A program made the translations under genes and the position numbers. Below are positions 46,897 to 56,819 of a stretch of 64,000 nt of DNA, piece by piece (within the stretch, counting starts at the first letter, position 1; every line of letters begins with the position of its first letter). The notes below the pieces were generated by a model that was given only the letters and a program-made list of their open reading frames with translations, was not told the origin of the DNA and searched no databases. Source of the DNA: Acheta domesticus (taxonomy: Eukaryota > Arthropoda > Insecta > Orthoptera > Gryllidae); contig JAHLJT010000631.1 of the NCBI GenBank assembly GCA_031308135.1, forward strand, positions 33,775,522 to 33,839,521, given 5' to 3'.

Positions 46897-48801
46897 TTAG
46901 CTCCTATTTTCTACCCTGTCACTAACTTCTGATGGTATTTGGATACCCACGAACGGATCTTTCCCATCAAATGAATTCAAATGCACCTCCGCTGGTGTCC
47001 TGCGCGTGCTGTCATGTGGCACATTATTTAATACGTAATTCAGAATCGGTACCGCCTCCATCCATCTGTTATGGCGTTCCGATACATACACCCTAAACAA
47101 TCTAGAGATCTCTTTCATCACCCGTTCACATGGATTCGCCTGCGGGTTGCGAACCGTCGTAAAACCAATTTGTACTCCCATTTCGTCCATTTCCTTCTTC
47201 CAAGCTTCGCTAGAAAATTGTGTCCCCAAATCGCTGAGTATTTTTCTCGGTCTGCCCGCCTTTTCGAAAAACTTGCGACACTGTACGAGGCAGCTGCGGG
47301 TGTTGGCTTTTCGTATTGGATACATTTGTACCAGCTTAGAGAACACGTCGACAATCACAAATAAATATTTGTTACCGAACGTTGATGTCGGCATGGGCCC
47401 GTATAAGTCAACGGCATACACTTCCCTAGGCGCCGTTGGTATTATCGGCTCTAGCTGTCCCTCGTACTTTCTGTTAGGGTGCTTTGTCCTCTGACAGACA
47501 TCACATCCACTAATTTGTTTGCGGATCTGTTTACCCATGCCTCTCCAATAACATTTTGATTTTAACATATTTTCAATTTTATTACATCCAAAGTGTCCGA
47601 AATGCTCGTGCGTAGTTCGTATTAGTTCTCGTCTGCACACTTCTGGCATCCACAGTTGAAAATACGATCCTTTCCTATCAGTACAATACAATAACATCCC
47701 TTCATATAACTTCCATCGAGCCTGTTTCCCGTCACTAGATGCCTCATTCCCTTCCTCCGTAATCGTCGGTGTTTCGAGCTGTTCAAAGATCAATTTTCCC
47801 ACAGGATCCTCCCGTTGCAATTTAATAATCTCCTCCTTGTTCCATCGAGGGCATATCTTGACCATTTCCATGATATTCATCTGCGTTTCTACCGGTGATC
47901 CATCGTCGTACAATCTAATTCTCGATAATAAGTCCGGTAAAACATTGTCGCGCCCCTCGCAGTATTGTATGTCAAAATCGAACTGCTGTAGCCATAAAGA
48001 CCACCGCAACAACCTGTCGTTGTTCAAGTGGCTCCTCATGAGGAAAATCAACGCTTTATGATCCGTTAACACTGTGAACGGCCGTCCAATTAACAAAGAT
48101 CTCAGCTTTTGTGTTGCCCACACGATTACTAAAGCTTCCCGTTCACTCGTAGACCAATGCCGCTCACTGGCAGAAAGTATTCGGCTCTCTAATGCCACTA
48201 TTTGTTGTTCGTTTTTGTTGTTCAACTGGAAAAGCACGGCACCCATGGCAAACCCACTGCTGTCAACTTGTAGATACATTCTCCTCCCAAAATCTGGGTA
48301 GCTAACCACAAATGTTTTCTCAAAAATATTCTTTAGTTTGACAAAAGCCGCCTGGCATTCTTCGTTCCACTCCCACCTTTTGCCCTTTTTCAACAACTCA
48401 ACTATAGGGTGTATAACGTGTGAATATCCCTTGCAAAATCTCGAGTAATAATTATACACCCCAATAAGCCGTCGGACTTCCCTCACGTTCCTGGGTCGGG
48501 GAAAATTCTGTATTAACTCACGTTTGCGATTCTGCATAGCCATCCCATTTTCCGACAATACATGCCCCATGAATTCAATCTCCCTTTGGGCGAATTGGCA
48601 TTTTCCGATATTTAACTTCAAATTATATCGTCGGAATACTTCTAACAGCTGTTTGAGGTCGTTAATATGTTCAGCCATATTGTTCGAAAACATAACTATA
48701 TCATTCACGTACATTACAATCGTTTTCTTTAACTTTTCAGGAATAACATCGTCAAGATAACTAATTAATGCCGCACCACTATTCTTTAAGCCGAAGGCCA
48801 T
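46897..48801 (-). pseudogene. Gypsy pol: RT (C-terminal part), RNase H, integrase
   Basis: 634 codons. Residues 1-130 hold the rest of the reverse transcriptase, with FGLKNSGAA at 3-11 and MYVNDIVMFS at 30-39. The family motif is YxDD, so the first Asp is Asn (YVND). RNase H follows with D180 (QVDSSG), E222 (TSEREAL), D247 (LTDHKA) and D290. The integrase zinc-binding region has H398, H403, C433 and C436. The catalytic core has D465 (AVDLYG), D524 (SDLGTQF) and E559 (NPCERVMKE), a canonical D,D-35-E arrangement. The upstream RT part lies in another phase because of a one-base shift at about 48795. The frame ends at a TAA before the conserved C-terminal segment. Confidence 0.92.
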
Positions 48802-49133
48802 TCTTTGAAAACTGTGTTTCCTTCAAAGGCAAAACTTATAAATTTTTGGGACTCCGGGTGCACTCCAATCTGCCAATATGACGCAGTAAAATCTAACCCG
48901 GTAAAGATCTTGGCTTCTTTTATTTTATAAAGCATTTCATCGATTTTCGGCGGTTTTTCACGGCGAGCGACAGTCTTACTATTCAATTTACGGGCATCTA
49001 GGCAGAATCTTATGTTATTATTCTTTTTGCGGACTATAACAATGGGACTGACGTAGGGCGTCATTGACTTCTTAATGATCCCATCCTCGATCATCGTATT
49101 GATCTGCTTTCTAACTTCACAATAAATGACCAT
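48786..49133 (-). pseudogene. Gypsy pol: RT N-terminal part (frameshifted)
   Basis: 115 codons with EVRKQINTMIEDGIIKKS, SPIVIVRKKN, FCLDARKLN and FTGLDFTASYWQI, the last holding the first catalytic Asp of reverse transcriptase. The frame then runs into VFKEWPSA and a stop. The sequence just before FGLKNS continues in the next phase, so one base has been lost or gained near 48795. The 5' junction with the gag-like frame lies at about 49110-49133, where the two frames overlap. Confidence 0.9.
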
Positions 49134-49945
49134 GGCTGCTCCCGAGTATCCCCATGAAATTTGATATGACTTGGCAATACTAATGCCGTAGCCGACGCAA
49201 TGACGCTTCCGCTAAAACTAGTTGCGGCAATTTCTTTTTCTAACTCTTCGATCTTTCGTCTTAAATCAGCCGTTTCCGTTCCAATTCTGCTTTCTTCCGC
49301 CTCCGTCACGGACTTCACTTCCTGACGTATTCTATCCTGTATCATAGCATGCGTTTGTTCTATCCTGGCCTCGACCTTCCCGTCACGACCATTTTGTAGC
49401 TGAGATATCTCAAATACTTCCTCAACACGTGCTTCTACAACCGCCATTTTCCCGTGTTGTTGCATAACAACTTGATCTAAATTTTCAACATGTCCTTTCA
49501 AATGTTTTATTTCTAATTGTACATTTTCTATCACTTCCTGCTCTTCCCGCTGCCCACGTTGTATCTTAGCATCAAGATGTTCTAGTTTACAATTCCTAAA
49601 TTCTAAGGCAGTATCTGCTCGTAGCTGAGCCATTTCGTCCCTCAGTTGCTCCCTGGTGTTAGGCAATTCCCGCGTTAAATTTTCATAATTCGCGTCTTGA
49701 CTGTCAAATCTGGAATTCATTTCTGCCTTCATTTGTGCGAGCATCTGAAGTATACGGCTATTAGTATCCACATTTTCTACTGGTAAGTTCGGGACAACAT
49801 CCTTCTGCACTAATTGTACTTCTTCCTCTAAATTTCGTTCGACTTCAACTTCCAATACAATATTTATATTTGCAGCCACCCCGTCCCGCCCTTCGCCGCC
49901 ATTTTCCCCTTCTGGGACTGCAGCACTTCTCCCACGAGTTTCCAT
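49091..49945 (-). pseudogene. gag-like N-terminal coiled-coil fragment
   Basis: 284 codons from ATG (49943-49945), the first long frame after the leader. The first 60 residues are acidic. Residues about 60-250 are rich in Glu, Gln, Leu and Arg in heptad-like order, predicting coiled coil. Near the end, KFHGDTREQPWSFIVKLE resembles the FxG...PWxF start of Gypsy capsid regions. The frame then stops, and the next coding segment is already inside RT. The rest of capsid, nucleocapsid, protease and the first part of RT are therefore missing, which looks like one internal deletion at about 49100-49140. Confidence 0.75.
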
Positions 49946-50144
49946 GCTGACACAATGTACTTCCAGTATCTTAATTCAACACCAATTACACTCACTAATT
50001 AAATATTATATTTGAAATGGTTGGCATTTACTATTTTCTATTTTCAAATTATTGTTGTGCACATATTTCAGACTTCGTAATGTTTAATAAAATTTCGTGT
50101 TTTAATCGTCTCACACGATTTTATACGAAGTTTTATTACTTCCA

Positions 50145-50162
50145 GCCCCACGTTGGGCGCCA
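50145..50162 (-). promoter_or_regulatory. primer-binding site
   Basis: Minus-strand TGGCGCCCAACGTGGGGC two bases from the 5' LTR. TGGCGCCC starts are typical of elements primed by a lysine-type tRNA; the exact tRNA is not proven here. Confidence 0.8.
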
Positions 50163-50163
50163 C

Positions 50164-50806
50164 TGTGATATAACAACGAATGATTTATTTTATATAATTT
50201 AATTTACTAGCTCAGTTCTTTGGGATCTATATGTTGACACACCTGCACGCTTACCTGCAGGCTGGTTGTCACTGGATTGCCCTCTATACAGAGAAGCCTG
50301 GAAGTCTGAAATTGTTTATGTCCCGAAGGAATTACACACAACGTGGCACAACAATAATTTTGTTTATTAAGAATGGAATTTGAGATTAAAAATATAAAAA
50401 TTCTCTTGCTTAATTTCATGCATTAAGTTCACTGTACCAAATTGTCTGGCGTTGTGAAACGATGGCCCCGCAGTTCGTAGCCCCTTGACTTCCGCGCCGA
50501 AAATCCGTCTGCTTCTTTCTTGCTGCTCACTTCTTGCACACTTGTTCCACAATTTGTCCTCCCTATTCGCGTCGATGTCCAACTTTAATAATTCAGGTTA
50601 CATACGCGCCGCTACCACCAGGATGCCAGTCAACCACCAACTCTCCCTCGTCCAGGGCCCCCTTCTCGCGCGTCAACAACCTTCGTTACCTAGTAACCGC
50701 GACCGTCCAGATTGAAGCGCGGCGTTTGTTTTGTAATATTTTTGTATATTACAGCTCCGTCCGTCCAGATTAACGCGCGGCGTTTGTTCTGTAATATTTT
50801 GTATAT

Positions 50807-50810
<4 letters not shown>
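50164..50810 (-). repeat. 5' LTR of the Gypsy-type element
   Basis: 647 bases, nearly identical to the 3' LTR. The outer end abuts an (AT)n tract at 50811-50855, so the flanking target duplication cannot be read. Confidence 0.92.

Positions 50811-50855
<45 letters not shown>
50811..50855. repeat. (AT)n microsatellite
   Basis: About 45 bases of alternating AT between the LTR and the next LTR-like sequence. Confidence 0.9.
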
Positions 50856-50858
<3 letters not shown>

Positions 50859-51775
50859 GATATGATATACCAGAATATTATAGATTTTATTTAATGATGT
50901 TAGCTATAAATGGGTATACAATATGGCGGTATATGTGGCCTTAGCAACGTCAGCGCAGAGGTTGGCAAGGTCAACAAACTATTCACGGGCTTTGATGACG
51001 TCAGGACGCCGGCTAGATGGCTGAAGAACCTAAGAGGGAATTGGTGCAAAAACGAATGTCTGAGGTCGCGGCTACTCGGATTTGTAAGAGACGCACGGGT
51101 TGGCTATTAAAGATCAGATAGTCTAATGTTGCCGCCGTGTTTTGAAATAATAGAAGGATGGACGCCTACCGAGCCATAAAGGTTTAAAAATGCATTAAAC
51201 AGAACATTCCGTCTCTGGGTGTCGTGGAGTGTAGATCGAACATTCTCTCTCTGGGTGCCGTAGCGTAAAGATCGTTGTAGACAATATAGTGGGAAAGTGA
51301 GACTTGTATAGTTTTCTTGTGAGAGAAGTGATAGTTTGTTTCCGGACTTTGAAAATAATTTACCAGAAGTGATTTCGCGGCGGACTTGTTCCGATTTTCG
51401 GACATTGCAGTTGGACTTCAATAGTTTACATAACCAGTGGGAGAGACTAGGAACCGGGGAGCGTCGGATAAGAACTAACAAATAGTTTAGGCAGTGTGGA
51501 CTGGACGTGTCAGCAGCGGCGCAAGAACGAAGAAAGAAGCGGAAATTGGAATTAACAACGGCCAAGTGAGAAGCGACCACGGAGCGTTGGCATGCACAAA
51601 CGGTAAAAAAATACTGCAGTATAAAAGAGACAATTTATTTCAAAAAGGGTCATGACCATCAGATTAATTGTTTAATTTAAAGTTAAATAAATTGTTGAAT
51701 TTTGTTCTTTGGAAAAGAAAAGAGTTTTTCATTTGTCAATCATAATTTTAATTAGTTGGTAGCATAATTATTACA
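50856..51775 (+). mobile_element. LTR-like sequence (possible solo or partial LTR)
   Basis: Begins TGTGATATGATATACC and ends TAATTATTACA, giving TG...CA termini. It contains a TATA box (TATAAAA, 51620-51626) and a polyadenylation signal (AATAAA, 51686-51691) in the order expected for U3-R-U5. A TGGCGCCCA sequence like a primer-binding site appears 167 bases downstream at 51942-51950, farther than usual. The true right boundary may therefore be later, or an insertion may separate them. No coding interior follows. Only the first eight bases match the neighbouring element's LTR. Confidence 0.45.
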
Positions 51776-52020
51776 TTTCAGATTCCACGCCATACTGTAT
51801 AGTTGGCAGATCAGGTAATCGGCTATCGAGGCGATAGCGAGTATTTGTATCCGGACCCATCGACCCAAGCTAGCTGGATGTTTAGATAATTTTGTTAAAT
51901 CAGATAGAAAAACTTTGGTAGTAATTCATGTAACCTGTTTCTGGCGCCCAAACCTTAATAAATTCGGAACAGGACATAATTACAGCCACAATCTTGATGA
52001 GACGTGAGAATGGTATATTT

Positions 52021-52022
<2 letters not shown>
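51776..52022. other. noncoding stretch with PBS-like site
   Basis: Contains TGGCGCCCAAACC at 51942-51954. No gene. Confidence 0.3.
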
Positions 52023-52067
<45 letters not shown>

Positions 52068-52076
52068 ATATATAAT
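52023..52076. repeat. (AT)n microsatellite
   Basis: Alternating AT with one TT interruption at about 52055. Confidence 0.9.
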
Positions 52077-52255
52077 ACACCATGTAATATATATAAACAT
52101 TGCAATATTCATGAAGTCTGTTTTTGTTAAAATATTCAAATTTAAAGTAGAGTTATAAGTGAGAATTTTAATTGTTGTTCTTGAGCAGTATGTGTGCTAG
52201 ATTTCGAAAACTATTTTGAGTGGTTTTCCAGCAGCAATTTTGCTGTTGCTGGTCA

Positions 52256-52405
52256 GGGGCCGTCCATAAATTACACAATCGCAAATTTCGAATGTTTTCA
52301 ATATCCCCCTCCCCTTGTTACGCACTTCCTTATCTCAACCCAGTGTAATGCTGCCTCAGACCCCCTCCCTCCCCCTTTAGCATTATGTAATTTATGGACG
52401 ACCCC
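52256..52405. mobile_element. 150-bp MITE with 3-bp target duplication
   Basis: Left terminus GGGGCCGTCCATAAATTAC (52256-52274) and reverse right terminus GGGGTCGTCCATAAATTAC (52387-52405) differ at one base of 19. TCA flanks both sides (52253-52255 and 52406-52408), a 3-base duplication. The interior has a C-rich stretch. This GGGCCGTCCATAAATTAC type of terminus is a pattern I recognise from dispersed insect MITEs. A three-base duplication fits PIF/Harbinger-like insertion, though the TCA target is not their usual TWA. Confidence 0.82.
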
Positions 52406-52409
52406 TCAC

Positions 52410-52970
52410 TAGTTTAACCAGTATTTGCTTAGTCATACCCAAGGTGTTCCTGGTCTTTCCAATGTTTTCTTCAACTGTTCTTAGAAATTTCAAGAATTTA
52501 ATATGTATGAAAATTTTGGTTCTAGTAATAGGCCACAATGAATTCATTCTGAGAAATAAGAAACAATGGTTTCAATAGAGTCTGTCTCCCCACAGAGTAA
52601 AGAACAAAACTTTTTGTAGGGCAGTATCACTGGTTAAACCAGCATGACACTAAACAATATGTAATGATTGATATGGTAAGTATGTTAGTTGAATTATCTT
52701 AATTTTGACAAATTGTGGTATAGAACATTCAAGAGATGAAATATCTATCGTCCAAAAAAATGAATTTGGGGATTCTGTATATCCAGGGCTTGATTTCTGG
52801 TGGAATGGATGGAACAGTATTCCAGTATCTCAGAATAATTATTAAATTATATCCTAAAAGTATTACTATTTCTATTAATTAATAATTAATTTGGGGTGCA
52901 TTTCAGGACCTAAAACATTATAAATCAAGCAATGTGTTTATCTTTATTTACCAATGATTAATAACAGACA
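52410..52970. other. AT-rich noncoding stretch
   Basis: No gene or defined repeat recognised. Confidence 0.3.
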
Positions 52971-52989
52971 TTTTAATAACAGCAGGAAC

Positions 52990-53185
52990 CCTCTGTTGGG
53001 AAGTATCCTCTGTTTCTTTCATAAATATGATATTTAGACAGAGTTTTGCCTACTGGTGGCATGCATTGGTGTAGCCAGAGTATGTTCTTGGTCAATTGTT
53101 TTTGATTCCCTTTCTGAGCCAGTTCATCTGCTTCTTCATAGCATAATGAATGACATAATGAACCCAGAATTGCATTAGAATCCAC
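52990..53185 (-). pseudogene. possible RNase H fragment of a LINE
   Basis: The minus-strand translation contains HSLCYEEADELAQKGNQ, resembling the GH..I.GNE.AD.LAKKG end of retroelement RNase H domains, with degenerate residues before it. No other domain could be linked to it. It may belong to a different LINE from the plus-strand fragment at 53,418. Confidence 0.35.
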
Positions 53186-53417
53186 CAGTTCTTTCTATAA
53201 TCCTTAACATTTAGAAGCAGTCATGATTTTTTCTTCCTGGTCTATAATGCAGCCATAAAAAATCAGACAAAGGCATTCTCAAAGAAATCAGTATTTGAAT
53301 ATCCTCAGATTCATCATCCAAGAGGAGAGTTACAATTCCTACTGTTTTCAGTCCCAATAGCATTCTTATCTATATTGGGTTTCTTCCTGATTCAGCTATC
53401 TACTCCTATATCTTGAA

Positions 53418-53750
53418 TTGAATTATTATCTCCTGTATGAAGAAAGACTTGACAGATTGAAATTACCCTTACTCAGCAAGAGAAGAGTTCGTGCCGACAT
53501 CATCAAAACCTACAAAATCATTAATGGATATTACAACGCTGATCTGCAAGACATATTCCTCTTTTCTACCAACATGCATCTTAGAGGACACTCTATGAAG
53601 CTGATGAAGCCTAGACACAACCTGCTTCAACACAAAAACTTCCTGAGAAATAGAATAGTAGATGTGTGGAATCTCCTTCCCGAACCTATTGTGACTGCAT
53701 CCTCACTCAATGCTTTCAAAAACCTCTACAATCACTTTGTAAATAGATGA
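53418..53750 (+). pseudogene. LINE pol C-terminal fragment (CR1/Jockey-like)
   Basis: 110 codons beginning in-frame without an ATG (TTG at 53418). It includes YEERLDRLKLPLLSKRRVRAD, TYKIINGYYN, HLRGHSMKLM and FLRNRIVDVWNLLPEPIV, then AFKNLYNHF. This L..RR..D....YKI..G / R...F..R....WN.LP / FK order is typical of the region downstream of reverse transcriptase in CR1- and Jockey-like LINEs. The rest of pol is absent. The end of the 3' UTR may be the A-rich stretch near 53960-53975. Confidence 0.75.
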
Positions 53751-53754
53751 ACTC

Positions 53755-54595
53755 TACATATTTCAATCTATCTTAACTATGTTAAAGCCTCTACATTTTT
53801 TCTTTGTGAATAGATAACTTAACTTTATTATTTCTCTACTGTAACTCACTATATGCCAACTCCATATATTATATATACAATAGTTTTCGATTAATCATAA
53901 TATATTATATCTCCGCCAAATCAGGTTACCATCAGTGTTACTGTTACCTGTATTAATTACAAATAAATAATAAAGAATGCTGTTGATACAAAAAAATATA
54001 TAATTTATTTCTTCAAAGCATTCATTTCACTTAAACACATACTTTCCTCTTAAAAAGAGAAAATTAAACATTTCATCGAAAAGTAATACTTAGATAACAC
54101 AAGAAATTAAAACATCATATACAAACAAACATACTCGTCTACTTTATTTTTAAACAGGTTTCCAAAATTCAAATTACTTCCCAAAATCAAAAGCATTTTA
54201 AGGAAAATAATACCATCGGTAAAAAAAATGAAAAATGGTCACAATAGAAGCTTGAGTTTTGCTTTCAGTGAAAGCAAACATAAGCTTTTTTTTAAAACCA
54301 AGAATGCACCACCTCAAAACTTTGTAGAAAATCTGTTGATTTAAATAAAAATGGCAGCAAGGTGCAGTAAGGTGGTGCAGTAAAGTTGAAAGTCTCTTCA
54401 AACTAAAACTTTTTTAAAAATTGTGGATGATCTCACAAAGGGACTGAAACCTTAAAATTCAACATTTCCCAAAAACTTTTCTACACAATGTTTGTTAGAT
54501 AGAAGGTGGTTGTGCCCAGAGTAAGGAGATTCTTAAGAGATCCAATTCGGTCAATTGGTTAGCCAGGGATAAAAATGCAGACCATGACAGCAGAA
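53755..54595. other. AT-rich noncoding stretch
   Basis: No gene; possible LINE 3' UTR up to about 53,975, then nothing recognisable before the minisatellite. Confidence 0.3.
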
Positions 54596-54599
54596 AATG

Positions 54600-56360
54600 A
54601 AGACATGTGAAGTAGTGTGTGGTAATGGAGACTGCAAGTATCATATTTGTGGAGATGAAACCGTAGAAGAAATTGGTGAGAGTTACGGTGATAGTTGTGG
54701 TCGATGTGTTTGAAAACAGTGGCTGCAAGTATCGTATTTGTGGAGAAGAAAGCATAGAAGGGATTGGTAGGCAGTATGGTGATGGACGTGGTCGCTGTGT
54801 GTGGAAATAGTTGCAAGTATGTATATGTGCAGATGGAAGCATAGATGGGATTGGTCGGAGTATGGAGATGGTCGTGGCCACGGTGTGCGGAAACAGTGGC
54901 TGCAAGTATTGTATTCATGGATATGGATGCGTAGAAGTGATTGGTGATGGGTATGGTGATAGTCATGGCACCTGTGTGAGGAAACGGTGGCCGCAAGTAT
55001 CAGAATTATGGAGATGGAAGCATAGAAGGAAAAGGTGGGAGGTATGGTGAATATCATGGTGGCTGTGTGTGGAAACGGTGGGTGCAAGTATCGTATTTGT
55101 GGAGATGGAACCGTAGAAGGGATTTGTGGGAGGTATGGTGATGGTCGTGGTCGTTGTGTGGGGAAACGGTGGCTGCATGTCATGTCTATGGAGATGGAAG
55201 CATAGAAGGGATTGGTAGGGGTATGGTGATGGTCGAGGTCGCTGTGTGTGGAAACGGTGACTGCAACTATCGTGTTTGTGGAGATGGAAGCATAGAAGTC
55301 TTTAGGGTATGGTGATGGTCGTGGACGCTGTGTGTGGAAACGGTGGCTGCAAGTATCGTATTTGTGGAGATGGAAGCGTAGAAGGGATTGGTGGGAGGTA
55401 TGGTGACGGTCGTGGTCGCTGTGTGGGGAAACGGTGGCTGCATGTCGTGTCCATGGGGAGGATGGAGATCGCTGTGTGTGGAAACGGTGGGTGCAACAAT
55501 CGTGTTTGGAGATTGAAGCATAGAAGTCATTGGGGGTATGGTGATGGTCGTGGACGCTGTGTGTGGAAACGGTGGGTGCAAGTATCGTATTTGTGGAGAT
55601 GGAACCGTAGAAGGGATTGGTGGGAGGTATGGTGATGGTCGTGGGTGCTGTGTGTGGAAACGGTGGCCGCAGTATCGTATTTGTGGAGATGGAAGCATAG
55701 GTGGTATTGGTGGGGGTATGGTGATGGTCGTGGTCGCTGTGTGTGGAAACGGTGGCTGCAAGTATCGTATTTGTGGAGATGGAAGCATAGAAGGGATTGG
55801 TGGGAGGTATGGTGATGGTCGTGGTGCTGTGTGGTGGAAACGGTGTATCGTATTTGTGGAGATGGAGGCGTAGAAGGTATCGTGGGGGTATGGTGATGGT
55901 CGTGGTCACTGTGTGTGGAAACGGTGGCTGCAAGTATCGTATTTGGAAGATGGAAGCGTAGATGGATTGGTGGGAGATATGGTGATGGTCGTGGTCGCTG
56001 TGTGGGGAAACGGTGGCTGCAAGTCGCGTCTGTGGAGATGGAAGCATAGAAGGTATTGGTGGGGGGATGGTGATTGTCGTGGTCGCTGTGTGTGGAAACA
56101 GTGACTGCAAGTATCGTGTTTGTGGAGATGGAAGCGTAGAAGGATTGGGGGTATGGCGATGGTCGTGGCCGCTGTGTGTGGAAACGGTGGCTGCAAGTAT
56201 CGTATATGTGGAGATGGAAGCGTAGAAGGTTTTGTTGGGAGGTATGGTGATGGTCGTGGGTGCTGTGTGGAAACGGTGGCCGCAAGTATCGTATTGTGGA
56301 GATGGAAGCATAGAAGGAAATGTGGGAGGTATGGATGTCGTGGTCGCTGTGTGTTGAAAC
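54600..56360 (+). repeat. minisatellite array, 83-91 bp units
   Basis: About twenty head-to-tail units, each with TGCAAGTATCGTATTTGTGG, AGATGGAAGCATAGAAGG, GGTATGGTGATGGTCGTGG and CGCTGTGTGTGGAAACGG. Measured spacings between units are 83, 86, 90 and 90 bases. The leftmost units are more diverged. Because units lack stops on the minus strand, very long open frames arise (up to 542 codons at 54683-56311). Unit length is not a constant multiple of three, several frames are open together, and the translation simply repeats HTQRPRPSPY-type sequence, so I treat it as noncoding. The array is interrupted at 56360 by the hAT-like element and resumes at 60611. Confidence 0.9.
56353..56360. repeat. left target-site duplication GTTGAAAC
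   Basis: GTTGAAAC directly before CAGGGACTG. The identical octamer follows the right end at 60611-60618. Confidence 0.88.
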
Positions 56361-56371
56361 CAGGGACTGAA

Positions 56372-56622
56372 TACCGAAATAATAGCGGTAAAGGTATTTA
56401 TACCGGTATAGAAATACCTTTACCTCTATTATACCTTTATTCAAAAATACCTTAAAAAATACCGGTTTAAGACGTCAAATACCGGTATTTTTAGAGGTAT
56501 TTTACCTTTATTCGACGTCTATACCGGTAAAATACCTCTATTTAGAGGTAGTTTACCGGTATTTTCTTATGAAAATACCGGTATTTTCATGAGAAAATAC
56601 CGGTATTTCAGTATAATCATAC
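56372..56622. repeat. ATACCGGTAT palindrome cluster (left subterminal)
   Basis: Eight or more copies of TACCGGTA or close variants in 250 bases, together with GACGTC words and AGAGGTATTTTACC. The same motif fills the other end (60438-60598) and the start of copy 2. Repeated palindromes near transposon ends are usual binding sites for hAT-type transposases; here that is inference. Confidence 0.88.
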
Positions 56623-56654
56623 AGGTTTCGGAGGGGAAACATTCTGATTTTTTT

Positions 56655-56800
56655 ACGCTGAGATGGCTCAGAGGAACAATTATGGACTCCGCAGTTTCTG
56701 ATCGGGTGTCCTAGGGTTCGAGTCTCAACGTTGGCGTATTTTCGTCACCAGACATTCAACCTAGGTGGAGTTCTGTTGTTGGTTGAGAAAGAATTATTAT
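56655..56800 (+). mobile_element. SINE head inside the hAT-like element
   Basis: A box TGGCTCAGAGG at 56664-56674 and B box GGTTCGAGTCT at 56715-56725, followed by TTTTCGTCACCAGACATTC, resembling the body start of the SINE at 27.2 kb. The same insert is present in copy 2 (60970-61110), so it was captured before the copies separated. Confidence 0.65.
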
Positions 56801-56819
56801 AATAGTCTGGGCACGCGAA

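Larger units (their letters stand above)
45611..50810 (-). mobile_element. Gypsy-type LTR retrotransposon, defective but recently inserted
   Basis: Two direct LTRs (45611-46256 and 50164-50810) enclose an interior read on the minus strand. Next to the 5' LTR (the right-hand one) is a primer-binding site TGGCGCCCAACGTGGGGC (50145-50162), and next to the 3' LTR a purine-rich tract GAAGTGGGGAG (46257-46271). The order is gag fragment, reverse transcriptase, RNase H, integrase, C-terminal tail, the Gypsy order (integrase last). The LTRs differ at only about three bases and one length change that I could find, so insertion is recent. Even so, the interior is broken in at least four ways: missing nucleocapsid, protease and RT start; a frameshift in RT; an altered RT active site; and a stop before the C-terminal segment. 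No matching target duplication is visible because (AT)n adjoins the right LTR. Confidence 0.92.

Noticed and set aside
47071..48760. Plus-strand frames opposite the Gypsy pol gene
   Set aside because: Antisense shadows of the real minus-strand coding sequence.
51107..51580. 157-codon minus-strand frame
   Set aside because: Lies antisense within the LTR-like sequence and has no recognisable domain.
54683..56444. Long minus-strand open frames (542 and 305 codons) and several 60-110 codon plus-strand frames over the 83-91 bp minisatellite
   Set aside because: Unit lengths vary and are not multiples of three, several phases are open at once, and translations only echo the DNA repeat.
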